14,769 nt of DNA from Streptomyces sp. NRRL F-2664 (GTDB lineage: Bacteria; Actinomycetota; Actinomycetes; Streptomycetales; Streptomycetaceae). Both the position numbers and the translations under genes were made by a program. Under the pieces are notes generated by a model that saw only the letters and a program-made list of their open reading frames with translations, did no database searches and was not told the origin of the DNA. Positions 6,046 through 14,710 of this stretch are shown here, one piece after another. The stretch's first letter is position 1. The number at the start of each line of letters is the position of its first letter. The stretch is taken from positions 1 through 14,769 of the forward strand of contig NZ_JOFX01000067.1 in assembly GCF_000719345.1 (NCBI RefSeq), written 5' to 3'.

Positions 6046-6669
6046 TCACGGTTTTACGCCTATGCCGTTGGCTTCTTTGTGTGGATCGCTGCTGTTTGTG
6101 CTCCAGGCTCGGGTGAGATCGGCGCCGAGGAGTTTGATGCCGTCGACGCATTCTCGGGGGAGCGGGGCGGGTATGAGTGTGGCCCCGGGTTCTGGGAGCC
6201 CGTTTTCCCATACCGCGTTTCCCCATGTTTGCTTGGCTCGGGCGACCAGTTCATCGCCGCGGTCGGCGCGTCGGTAAATGTGGATATTGGCTTGCAGGAA
6301 GTAAAGCCGAACTCCGGAGACGAACATCTTCAGGACAACGTGGTCGTTGGCGTAGAGTTCACCCAAGTATTCACAAGAGACCTCGACGGTCGGCATGACC
6401 ACGATGCCGTGCGCGGCATCTCGCATGTACTGGGGGAATAGTTCGAATCCGCATTGTTCGCGACATGCGCCCATCCATTCGAAGTACTGGTTGTAGTAGA
6501 CGAATCCGGCGGCGCTGGTTTCGCCGTATGTGACGATGTGTTCCCACTCGTAATAGGGCAACCCGTTGGTGTCGGGTGCTGGCGGGCAGACTCTGGCATT
6601 GAATCGTTGGTGTCGTTGTGGCCGGGGCGCGGTATCCGGCTCCGCTAGTGCCGCAATGTCCTGTGTCAT
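6046..6669 (-). CDS. Hotdog-fold thioesterase, enediyne E10/CalE7-like
   Basis: This 207-residue protein has a ~35-residue Pro-rich N-terminal extension and then a single 4HBT-type hotdog domain. The domain contains EHIVTYGETSAAG (residues 43-55), FVYYNQYFEWMGACRE (56-71) and a central strand, VVMPTVEVSCEYLGEL. Enediyne thioesterases such as CalE7, SgcE10 and DynE7 share the ET-x-x-x-G-x-V-Y-x-x-x-Y-x-x-W-x-G-x-C-R-E pattern. These release a polyene from the ACP of the iterative PKS. From memory of CalE7, Tyr29 and Arg37 match Tyr62 and Arg70 here, while the Asn19 position is Ser52. The start is supported by AGGGGA seven bases before the ATG. It begins 11 bp after the synthase stop, a strong sign of co-expression and of acting on that synthase's chain. 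It could also be an editing or general acyl-ACP thioesterase. Confidence 0.8.
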   Translation of the reverse strand: MTQDIAALAEPDTAPRPQRHQRFNARVCPPAPDTNGLPYYEWEHIVTYGETSAAGFVYYNQYFEWMGACREQCGFELFPQYMRDAAHGIVVMPTVEVSCEYLGELYANDHVVLKMFVSGVRLYFLQANIHIYRRADRGDELVARAKQTWGNAVWENGLPEPGATLIPAPLPRECVDGIKLLGADLTRAWSTNSSDPHKEANGIGVKP

Positions 6670-6680
6670 TCTCCGGTCCC

Positions 6681-9600
6681 CTATCTCCCTGTCGCGCCGC
6701 CGGCAGTATTAGATTCTCGCGGGTTCGGATTGCCTGCTGTCGTGGCTGGGTTATGTTTGGTCCATTCGCGGTACGGGATGTCAGATGGTATGAGGTCTAT
6801 CGTGTGGAAGGTCAGTCCGGTGACGGTCAATAGGGTGCGTCCGCTGGCGGTCGTCGCGGTGGCGTGTCGTTGGGTGTGCTTGTAGGACAAATTGATGCCT
6901 TCCGGGTATCGCCCGGTAAGGGTGACATCCGTGTCGGTGGTGTAGAGGTCGATACGTTCGACGGCGACGGGTACTCCCATGGTTTGTCGGCCGTCGGGTT
7001 GTGGCGGATAGCCGAACAGTCGCATCGTGGAGTCGAGTAGCAGCGCGGGTATCGGCAGGTGCGCGAACACGCTGTGTGGTTCCGGGTGCGGGCGGCAGCG
7101 TGCGGCCGCACCTGTCGCGCCGCTCGCCACGGCGTGCAGGGTGCGCCACACACCGGATAGTTGAACGGACACGTCGGGTCGGACAGCTGGGTCGTCCTGC
7201 AATTCGGTCAGATCGGCTGCGGCGTTTGACACCGGCAGTAGAGGCGATGTTGGTGGGTGTCCGAGCCGGACTTCGACTCGGCAGTGCAGCCGGTCTGCGG
7301 CCAGGATTCGGCCGTCTCGTGCCTGCACGTCGGAGCGTAGTTCCACTCGTACGATCTGTGGTGCGACGGTTTCAGCGTTGATGCGACATCCTGCGGCCCG
7401 CACATCGGTGTAGAGCGGCGCCTGGATGTGCAGGTCGGTGAAGGTGGTGATGGGGAGGCCGGGATGTAGTTGCTGGGCCGCGTCGGCGGCGAGTGCCAGC
7501 ATCATTACGGCGGGCATAACTGGCCTATGGTCGATCAGGTGTTCGGCCAGGTAGGCGTCACGGACCGGGTCAGGGCGCCATGTCCATGTCCCAGTAGCGT
7601 TGTTTTTGATGTCGGGATCCCCGAGTAACGGGGCCGCCGGATCCTGATGGTGCGTCCAGGAGTGGGCGATGCCGTAGAACGGTACCCGGTCCAGCGGGCG
7701 TGGTACGGCGAGTTCGGCCAGCATCAGGTCGGTGCCGACGCTGTTGCTGATGCCGGTCAGACCGTAGTTGCGGCTCAGAGGAGCGGCGATGCTGGAGACC
7801 ATTCCGGTTTCGGTCCACAGCCCCCAGGCGCTGGTGAACTCGGCGCCGTCTGCGTATCGTGCTGCGGCGCAAAGATATTCGTTGGCTGCGACGTAATCGG
7901 TGTCGCCGGCGCAGCCGAGTAGCGCGTTGGCGGAGCCGAAGTTGCACCACAGGACGGGGGCGGGGTCGGCGAATGCTTCTTTCAGATGGTGGTAGCCGGC
8001 TACTTTGATGTCACGGATCTCCCGGAAGTCCGCGAGGGATTTGTCGGCGATCGCGTTGGAGCGTATGCGGCCGGCACCGTGAATGAGCATGTCGATGCGA
8101 CTCTCGCGCTCCGAAATGATTTTGGCTGCGTGCATCACCTGTTTGCGCTCGCGGATATCGCAGACCAAATAGTGGACGTTATCCCGGCCGCACAACTGCT
8201 CGAGTCGGCGCAGGGTGCGGTGGATTTCGCGGCCGTGGAGCAGCGAGTCGAACCTCTTGGTTAGAGCTGCGACAGTGGCGGAGGGGTCCAGGCTCCGTTC
8301 GCGGGTCAGGAATTCAGCTCTCGCGACCGCTATTTCGTGATCTGGTGTGTCTCGCAGCTCATCGGGGGTGGCATCGGCGGGTGTGGTGCCCAGCAGCCAC
8401 AGCGTAGGGTGTACTCGTTCGGCGATCGCCGTCACCACTGCCGCGGTCACTCCGCGGGCACCGCCGCTGGCCACTATGACAGGACGGTCCGTCCACGGCA
8501 GCGGGCCTGCCCTGCGTTCCGCAGGAAGGGGTGTGGTGCACACCTGTTCGACGTAGCGCAGGCCGAGACGGTAATAGACGATGGTGCGGTCGCGCATCGC
8601 TGCTGTTTCGTCGCCGAGCTGGTCGAGCCCGGCGGTGAGGGTCCCGTCGCTAATCACCGCGTAGACCGGGTGAGGGAGTTCGTGGGCGAGGCTGCGCAGG
8701 AAGCCTGTGAACAGTGTCATGTGCGGGTGAACAGTATGGCGGCGCAACGGGTCCAGCAGCAGTGCCGTTACCGAGCAGTCGGCCGCGGAATCAGCAGCGA
8801 GAAGCTGCGCCGCAGAGAGCGCGCACTCCTGCAAGGCCAGCAGCGCAGCCGAGGGCGGGGCGGGCCAGGCGGCCGGCGGGGTGCGGGCCGAGGCCACGAT
8901 CACCACATGCTCGACACCATGGTGCAGGGCTCTCGCAGCCTCGTTGACGATCTGCGGGTCGGAGCCGTCAGCGACCGTAACGTGGCCGCGTACAGTAGCT
9001 GTCGGATCCGTGCACACCACTCGGCATCCGGTGTGTATCCATGGTTGCAGCTGCCGCGCGAGGTCCTCACTGTGGGTCAGTACCAACGTCGCGGGCCCGA
9101 TCACAGGTCGGCGCTGGCCATTGCACTGGGCATCGGCGCGGCGCAACACCATCACCGATCGATCCGGCGCCGGCTCCCGACTAGCGGTGGGTTCATCGAG
9201 GCGACCAAGGTTGTCCTCCGGAAGTACCGGTGTTTCGAGTCTCTCCGCATTCATAGAACTGCAGGTGGGGGTCTCTGTGTCAATATCGATTACCGGTCGT
9301 GACCGGTCGTCGGCGGATGCGGGGGCGAGCCCATTCGAGACAGCTGCCGGGAGAATCTTCTGTGCAGACGGTGGGGGTGCCGGAATCGGTTGGATCTGTA
9401 CCCGGGGTGCCGGATCTTGGTTGCATATCACGACCGGGCTTACCGACGCTGTGTGCAGTGCGCGGAGCACCGCGAGCGCACCGTCGGCGCCGAGGTAGCT
9501 GCGCCCAGCGCCCGGCATGCCGGTGCGGTGGTGACCAGTGTGTGTGGCGTCGGTGCTGACCAGCGCGTGTATCGGCCAGCCGTGACGTTGGGCGGTCGAG

Positions 9601-12600
9601 CGGCGGGCCAGGACCAGGAGTACGGCTCCCTCGGCGAGTTCGGTGTCGGGTATACCGCTCAGTTCGGTCATCAGTGCGGTGCTGTTGCCGTTGAGGCCGA
9701 TCACCAGTGCCAGGTCCAGTTCCCCCGAGGTCAGGTAGCGTTCGGCGGTATGCAGCGCGCCCTGGGTCGAGGAGCGGCCGCAGTCGATGTTCATCGCCAG
9801 GCCGTGCAATCGGTACCGGTTCACCACCATCGAGGAGATGATGTTGGTGAGCTGGCCGGTCATGCTGCGGTCATTGGCGGCGGGGAGTCGCTGTTCCAGG
9901 GTGGTGAGCGCAGCGTCGAGGCGCTCGATATCCTCCGTCGTGACGTCGGACGTGTCCGTGAGCGCGGCCCGCAGGTCGTCTGCCCCTGTTCGGATGGTGT
10001 AGTCGGTCATGCAGCGGGTCGGGCCGGTGTGGCCGGTGAAAACCCCGGTGCGCGCTCTCAGCCCTGCCCACATCTCGCCGTGTTCGGTCACGAAACCGTG
10101 CACGGCGGCCAGACCCATCAGGTGGGTTCGGTCGATGCTCAGTGCCGCCGCCAGTGGCATCCGCAACCGGTCGAACGGCGGCATCGGATACTGGTCACCG
10201 AACGACCGCGGTGGTGGGCTCCCCACCCCACGCAACCAATCGATGATCCCTTGCTCCGATACTGCGCCGGGGAAGTGCACGGAGGTGCCGACAAGGACCA
10301 TCGGGTCTTTCTCGTGGCGCCTGTTGGTCGCCGGCCCGGACTGCGGGGGGGTGAATCCGGAGTCGGGTGCCTGCACCAACTGGTGGGCGTTGGTGCCGCC
10401 GAGGCCGTAGGCGCAGATTCCGGCCAACCGCGGTGTCTTCGGGCGTGTCGGCCAGGGGACTGGCTCCATGGGTATGGTGACCCGCTCGGCCCGGACGTGG
10501 GGCGGCAGCGCAGTGAAGTATCGTTCGGGTGGTATCTCCTCGTGCCGCATGGCCAGGACCGCATGAATGACGTTGATTGCCCCCGATGCCCAGGCGCCGT
10601 GCCCGATCAATGGTTTGTTCGAGGTGCAGCACACGCCCCCGGGTCCGGCCGTCTCGGCTATCGTCGCGAGTTCGTCCTCGTCACCGACCCGGGTGCCGGT
10701 GCCGTGGGCGACGACCCAGTCGACCCTGTCGGCGCCGATGGTATTGATGGCGCGGGCGCGTTCGACCGCGAGCCGCTGGCCTGCGGTCGAGGTCGCGACG
10801 AGGCTGCCCTCGCCATCGGCCGAGCCGCCGAATCCTGCCAACAGTCCCAGGATTTCATCGCCGTCGGCGCGAGCGCGATCGAGGCGCTTCAATGCGACGA
10901 CCGCGGCCGCGTCGGAGAACAGCACCCCATCGGCGGCGGTGTCGAAGGCGCGGACCTGCCCCTCGGCCGCCAATCCCCCGAGTTTGGCGAACAACACCAG
11001 ATCGCGTCGGGAGCCGCTGATGGCGCCGCCGCACAACACGATGTCCCGATCTCCGGCCAGCAGGCTCTTTACTCCGAGGTCGATGGCGTACAGCGAGGAC
11101 GAACAAGCGGTATCGACCACGAGCATTTCACTGTCCTCCGGCAGCACATCCCGGCAGGCATTGCGCAGCATATGGTCGGGAAAGGCGTCTACACACCGGT
11201 CGGGGGCGTGCCGGTAGTGCGCACGCAACGCCGCGTCTCCCGCTGGCCCCCGCAGTGCAGCCGGTCGTGGCAGTGCCGTTGCTGTGGCCAGCAGGACGCT
11301 GTCCTCGAGCGCCAGCCCGCCTGGCTGGGTGCCGACGTAGGCGCCGAACCGATCGCGGGACCGGACACAGACAGTGTCCATCGCCTGGAAGAAGCTGTGG
11401 CGCAGCATCAACGTGGTCAGGTCGGCGCGATCCCAACGGCCCCTTGATTGCTCGGCGGCGAGGCGGGGGTGGGGTGTGAAGTCGTGCAGGAAGCCCGCAA
11501 TTCGGACGTAGGTCTTATCCGGTGCCGATCGATCGTGGTCAAACCAGTTTGCCATGTCGAAATGTTGGGGTTCGCGCAGGGTGTTCGTCCTTGCGAACAG
11601 CACCTTCCAGAAGTCTTGTGGACTGTTGACTCCAGGCGCGACCATACCCATACCCACAATCGCGACGGCGCCCGAACCAGGTAGCGCGCCGGTTGTGTCC
11701 ACATAGTCGTGCCCCAGGCGACGATCCGGGGGCCGGTGTCCAGGCAGTCTGGTGGGTTCGGCTGCGGCGGTGAGGGCGTCGAGGATCTGTGTGGTGTTGC
11801 GAGCGCCGGGTGGTGCGCCGGCCGCGGTGGCATCGGCGGGCAGGGAACTGCGGGTGCATTCGGTCAATACCCGTCGGACCCCGACCTCGATAAAGGTGCG
11901 CGCACCGACGTCGGTATACAGGGTCCGCACCGCGGCCAGATAATGCACCGGATCGGTCAACTGCCGGTCGAGGATACGGCGCGCGTCCGCGGATCCGGAC
12001 ACGAACCGCCGCAGAATCGGTGAATACACCCGGGCCGTGGGAGCACCGACCTGGTAGGAAGCCGTCCTCTCCGCCACACGCTGAGCCGCTGGACTCAGCA
12101 GCGGGTTGTGATGGGGGCTGTCCACCACGACGCGGGCGGTATGCACGCCCGCGGCCGCGGCGACTGCCTCGAGTCTCGCCAGTTCCCCGCCGGTGCCCGA
12201 GACCACTGTCTGCTCAGGGGAATTCGACACCGCCACGGTCAGCGACTCTCCGTTTGCCGCACCACAGAGGTACTCCGCTCGGCGGACGTCGGCGCGCAGG
12301 ATCACCATGCCGCCGTGTACCGGCAGCGCGGTGAGGGCGAGCTCGCGCTCACATAGCACACGGGCGGCGTCCTCAGGGGACAGTGCACCGGCCACGGTGA
12401 GGGCGGTGATTTCGCCCGTGCTGTGCCCGAGCAATACGTCGGTTTGTATCCCCGCAGCACGCAATCCTTGATACAGCAGGTACCCGGAGACGAACGGGGC
12501 AAGATGCAACAACGCGGGCGTCGCCCGGAGTGCCTCGAGCACCGGTCCGGCAGGATCGGTCAGCGGCCCCGACACCGAGCCGAACCCATAGTCGGCGGTA

Positions 12601-12728
12601 ACGCGGTCAATGACGGACATGAACGCATCCGTATGCGGCGAGCCATCCATGTCGGCCAGCACTCCCGGAGCGTACCCCCCGAGGCCGGGGAATTGGGCCA
12701 CCACCAGTTGGCCAGGACCGGGCTTCAT
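6681..12728 (-). CDS. Iterative-type polyketide/fatty-acid synthase, AT-KS-(inactive KS)-KR-DH
   Basis: The 2015-residue protein has these domains. AT lies at ~10-320 (GHSTGE, Ser103; SPHHNP, His206/207). KS lies at ~354-787, with VDTACSSSL giving Cys542, AHGTGT giving His675 and KPLIGHG giving His710, so the catalytic triad is intact. A second KS-like domain lies at ~808-1100, where CGRSST puts Arg985 at the Cys position and the second half with both His motifs is absent. A Pro/Ala linker runs to ~1190. KR lies at ~1190-1690 (SGGARGVTA at 1421; Lys1575, Ser1599, Tyr1612, Asn1616). DH lies at ~1720-1985 (EHLIDHRPVMP, His1730; LLDSTMRL, Asp1899). There is no ACP, ER or PPTase. Active KS plus dead KS and the KR motif recall PUFA synthases; the DH and thioesterase neighbour recall enediyne PKSs. 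ATG overlaps the upstream stop (ATGA), with GGTGAGG seven bases before. Leu1701 is TTA. Confidence 0.85.
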   Translation of the reverse strand: MKPGPGQLVVAQFPGLGGYAPGVLADMDGSPHTDAFMSVIDRVTADYGFGSVSGPLTDPAGPVLEALRATPALLHLAPFVSGYLLYQGLRAAGIQTDVLLGHSTGEITALTVAGALSPEDAARVLCERELALTALPVHGGMVILRADVRRAEYLCGAANGESLTVAVSNSPEQTVVSGTGGELARLEAVAAAAGVHTARVVVDSPHHNPLLSPAAQRVAERTASYQVGAPTARVYSPILRRFVSGSADARRILDRQLTDPVHYLAAVRTLYTDVGARTFIEVGVRRVLTECTRSSLPADATAAGAPPGARNTTQILDALTAAAEPTRLPGHRPPDRRLGHDYVDTTGALPGSGAVAIVGMGMVAPGVNSPQDFWKVLFARTNTLREPQHFDMANWFDHDRSAPDKTYVRIAGFLHDFTPHPRLAAEQSRGRWDRADLTTLMLRHSFFQAMDTVCVRSRDRFGAYVGTQPGGLALEDSVLLATATALPRPAALRGPAGDAALRAHYRHAPDRCVDAFPDHMLRNACRDVLPEDSEMLVVDTACSSSLYAIDLGVKSLLAGDRDIVLCGGAISGSRRDLVLFAKLGGLAAEGQVRAFDTAADGVLFSDAAAVVALKRLDRARADGDEILGLLAGFGGSADGEGSLVATSTAGQRLAVERARAINTIGADRVDWVVAHGTGTRVGDEDELATIAETAGPGGVCCTSNKPLIGHGAWASGAINVIHAVLAMRHEEIPPERYFTALPPHVRAERVTIPMEPVPWPTRPKTPRLAGICAYGLGGTNAHQLVQAPDSGFTPPQSGPATNRRHEKDPMVLVGTSVHFPGAVSEQGIIDWLRGVGSPPPRSFGDQYPMPPFDRLRMPLAAALSIDRTHLMGLAAVHGFVTEHGEMWAGLRARTGVFTGHTGPTRCMTDYTIRTGADDLRAALTDTSDVTTEDIERLDAALTTLEQRLPAANDRSMTGQLTNIISSMVVNRYRLHGLAMNIDCGRSSTQGALHTAERYLTSGELDLALVIGLNGNSTALMTELSGIPDTELAEGAVLLVLARRSTAQRHGWPIHALVSTDATHTGHHRTGMPGAGRSYLGADGALAVLRALHTASVSPVVICNQDPAPRVQIQPIPAPPPSAQKILPAAVSNGLAPASADDRSRPVIDIDTETPTCSSMNAERLETPVLPEDNLGRLDEPTASREPAPDRSVMVLRRADAQCNGQRRPVIGPATLVLTHSEDLARQLQPWIHTGCRVVCTDPTATVRGHVTVADGSDPQIVNEAARALHHGVEHVVIVASARTPPAAWPAPPSAALLALQECALSAAQLLAADSAADCSVTALLLDPLRRHTVHPHMTLFTGFLRSLAHELPHPVYAVISDGTLTAGLDQLGDETAAMRDRTIVYYRLGLRYVEQVCTTPLPAERRAGPLPWTDRPVIVASGGARGVTAAVVTAIAERVHPTLWLLGTTPADATPDELRDTPDHEIAVARAEFLTRERSLDPSATVAALTKRFDSLLHGREIHRTLRRLEQLCGRDNVHYLVCDIRERKQVMHAAKIISERESRIDMLIHGAGRIRSNAIADKSLADFREIRDIKVAGYHHLKEAFADPAPVLWCNFGSANALLGCAGDTDYVAANEYLCAAARYADGAEFTSAWGLWTETGMVSSIAAPLSRNYGLTGISNSVGTDLMLAELAVPRPLDRVPFYGIAHSWTHHQDPAAPLLGDPDIKNNATGTWTWRPDPVRDAYLAEHLIDHRPVMPAVMMLALAADAAQQLHPGLPITTFTDLHIQAPLYTDVRAAGCRINAETVAPQIVRVELRSDVQARDGRILAADRLHCRVEVRLGHPPTSPLLPVSNAAADLTELQDDPAVRPDVSVQLSGVWRTLHAVASGATGAAARCRPHPEPHSVFAHLPIPALLLDSTMRLFGYPPQPDGRQTMGVPVAVERIDLYTTDTDVTLTGRYPEGINLSYKHTQRHATATTASGRTLLTVTGLTFHTIDLIPSDIPYREWTKHNPATTAGNPNPRESNTAGGATGR

Positions 12729-14089
12729 ACCGCTACCTCACCGAAGGGCAGAGATTGCATCAACTCGGCCAGCTTGGGTACAGTGCTGTAGTCACGCATG
12801 CGCAGTCGAGCCGGTGGCGTCGGCAACTGGTATTCATCCAGCAGCCGTACCAGCAGGTCGATCTTCCTGACCGACGTGATCCCGAGGTCGGCCTCCAAGT
12901 GCGCATCATCTGTGAACACATCCTCGGGATATCCCAGGGCCTGCGCAAACACCGACCGTATCCGAGCTTCCAGCACATCCCGGCCCGGCAGCACGGGCCG
13001 CTCGCCACTGTTGACCGCCACATCCTCAGGTGCAGCTGCCACCGGCGCCTCCTGAACGATGGTCGACGTGGCGACCTCGTCAGCTTCGGACACCGACCCT
13101 CCAAACCGATGCGCTGCAGGCGAAATCGTTGGCGAGCCGGCCAGCACCGCGAGGATCTGCGCGGCGCTATGCGTCAGCGGCGGTGGTCCCAGAACGGCAG
13201 CGGTGGCCGGCAGGATTTCACGGGCCAAGTCCGTCAGCACGGGTCGCACCCCGACTTCAAGGAACTCGCGAACACCGAAGTCGTCGTAAAGGCTGCGGAT
13301 GGCACACACATAGCCCACCGGATCGGTGAGGTGACGCTCCACGATCTGGCGTGCATGCACGGCGCACGACACTGTGTGATCAAGTATCGGCGAGAAGATC
13401 CGTGCCGCCGGATCGGTGATAGGAACCGACGCGACGGCCTCGGCCAGCCGACGCCCGGCCAGTCGCAACGCCGTATTGTGGTGCGGGTAGCGGACCAACA
13501 GCCGGGTCGCCGACACACCGGCGCCGCGCGCGACCGCCTCCAGTCTCGCCAAATCCTCGTCGATACCCGACACGACGGTCTGCACGGGCGAATTCCGCAA
13601 CGACACCTGCACAGACCAGCCCCCCGCGGCGGCACACAGATGCTCCGCATGCCGGGCACCGGTCTGGAGGGCGACCAGACCACCACGCGGTCCGACATCG
13701 CTCAGCGCCACCTCACGCTCACACAGCACACGAGCCCCATCGGCGACCGACAGAGCACCCCCGGCGACGAGCGCGGTGATCTCTCCCGTGCTGTGGCCGA
13801 GCAACATATCCTCCTCGAACCCCTTGGCGCGCAAGGCTTGGTACAGCACATACGCCGACGTAAACGAGGCCAGATGCAACAATGTCGGCGTATCAGCAAG
13901 ATCCTCCAGCAGCGGGCCGGACGGGTCGGTCAGCGGCACCGATACCGGGCCCAGACCGTACTGTCCGGCAACACGATCCACGTCGGCCAGTATCGACCCC
14001 AACTGCGGTGCATTAGCCACGACATCGGCCAGGACCCCCGGCACATAGCTACCCAGCCCCGGAAATTGAACAAGAATACGGTTGCCCAC
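12725..14089 (-). CDS. Acyltransferase-acyl carrier protein didomain (AT-ACP)
   Basis: From the GTG at 14089 the product is 454 residues. An AT domain fills ~5-315: QFPGLGSYVPGVLAD, GHSTGEITAL with Ser100, YPHHNT with the expected His pair, and FLEVGVRPVL. A Pro/Ala/Val-rich linker follows, then one ACP at ~370-444. The ACP motif LEADLGITSVRKIDLL puts the phosphopantetheine Ser at 406 (codon 12872-12874). This pattern is close to the DLGIDSIKRVEIL of PUFA-type ACPs. The AT is clearly homologous to the N-terminal AT of the next protein. An upstream ATG at 14143 would add 18 residues, but GTG 14089 has AGGGGA six to eight bases before it and matches the paralogue's N-terminus. The stop overlaps the synthase start by ATGA. 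This protein very probably supplies the carrier that the synthase lacks. The AT substrate (starter or malonyl) cannot be read with confidence. Confidence 0.85.
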   Translation of the reverse strand: MGNRILVQFPGLGSYVPGVLADVVANAPQLGSILADVDRVAGQYGLGPVSVPLTDPSGPLLEDLADTPTLLHLASFTSAYVLYQALRAKGFEEDMLLGHSTGEITALVAGGALSVADGARVLCEREVALSDVGPRGGLVALQTGARHAEHLCAAAGGWSVQVSLRNSPVQTVVSGIDEDLARLEAVARGAGVSATRLLVRYPHHNTALRLAGRRLAEAVASVPITDPAARIFSPILDHTVSCAVHARQIVERHLTDPVGYVCAIRSLYDDFGVREFLEVGVRPVLTDLAREILPATAAVLGPPPLTHSAAQILAVLAGSPTISPAAHRFGGSVSEADEVATSTIVQEAPVAAAPEDVAVNSGERPVLPGRDVLEARIRSVFAQALGYPEDVFTDDAHLEADLGITSVRKIDLLVRLLDEYQLPTPPARLRMRDYSTVPKLAELMQSLPFGEVAV

Positions 14090-14115
14090 GGCGGGTCCCC
14101 TGTCACTAGCAAATA

Positions 14116-14412
14116 CTATTTTGCGATCATGCTCGCATACCACCAGCGAAGAAACTCCGCCGCAGGACCATTGCGCGCATTCGCATGTCTATTATGTCGC
14201 TCTAAAATGAAGGCGGGATAATCTGCGTAACAAATGCGGCGAGGCGCTAGCTCCCCAGGGCCGAACAACCCGCCGTAGGCAGACACTTCGTGGACCACGT
14301 TCGTGTCGACCGGTATCTGTGAGCAGTAGACCTCCCCGCTCTGCGCTTGTACAGAGTGACACCGTCGGTAACAACGGACACTGTCCACAAGGTTGTGCAC
14401 TTGTGAATGCAT
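14116..14412 (-). CDS. Hypothetical protein upstream of the AT-ACP gene
   Basis: This is a 98-codon frame ending 26 bp before the AT-ACP start, in the position of a first operon gene. The N-terminal half is Cys-rich (RCYRRCHSV and VYCSQ). The second half looks more protein-like: SAYGGLFGPGELAPRRICYA, then FILERHNRHANARNGPAAE and FLRWWYASMIAK. There is no signal peptide, membrane segment or known motif. The ribosome-binding site before ATG 14412 is poor (GAAGG about 13-14 nt away), and later GTG starts exist. Codon third positions are only weakly GC-rich. It may be a small real gene, the remnant of a larger one cut by rearrangement, or part of the operon leader. I do not recognise it. Confidence 0.35.
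   Translation of the reverse strand: MHSQVHNLVDSVRCYRRCHSVQAQSGEVYCSQIPVDTNVVHEVSAYGGLFGPGELAPRRICYADYPAFILERHNRHANARNGPAAEFLRWWYASMIAK
14386..14405. promoter_or_regulatory. Inverted repeat near the head of the biosynthetic operon
   Basis: CACAAG (14386-14391) and CTTGTG (14400-14405) flank 8 nt that include GTGCAC. A second small symmetric element, GGACA-C-TGTCC (14376-14386), lies directly next to it. Clustered dyads at the presumed start of the minus-strand operon could be a regulator site. They overlap the doubtful 98-codon frame. Confidence 0.3.
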
Positions 14413-14710
14413 TGCAGACTAGGAGCCTTCTTCCCTTTTCCCGAACGGCAGCTGTAGTTCCGTCGTTTTCGCCTACTCAGTTCTGGGGGTCGGCATTGCG
14501 GCAGACTCCGGGTGGTAGCCGACGGTGGGTGAGCACTTCCTGCGCCCGGGCTTGGGAGTCCTGCCGAAAGATCCTGCCCCTGCCGTTCGGCCCGGAGAGT
14601 TGATCGCTGCTGGGATGTCGTGCCTCCGCTGGCCGGTGTGAGCACTGCTTGATTAGGGGCTGTTTCTGGGTCTCCGGACAGGGGTGGGGTGTTGAGGGCA
14701 GGCTCGTCGT
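14413..14710. other. Intergenic stretch between the biosynthetic operon and the right IS5-type element
   Basis: No convincing gene is seen in these ~300 bp on either strand. Open frames here are short, have no ribosome-binding site and show no family motif. The operon promoter should lie in its left part, and the outer end of the IS5-type element in its right part (about 14650-14710). I could not fix either by eye. Confidence 0.4.

Noticed and set aside
9390..11447. 685-codon plus-strand frame
   Set aside because: It lies wholly antisense to the KS region of the synthase, which has intact catalytic motifs. It shows no motifs of its own.
4612..14089. Classical enediyne cluster
   Set aside because: Only the thioesterase is clearly enediyne-like. 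The synthase domain order differs and no E3/E4/E5-type genes or PPTase are in view.
12755..14221. 488-codon plus-strand frame
   Set aside because: It is antisense to the AT-ACP gene and Gln/Arg/His-rich, as expected of a complement frame.
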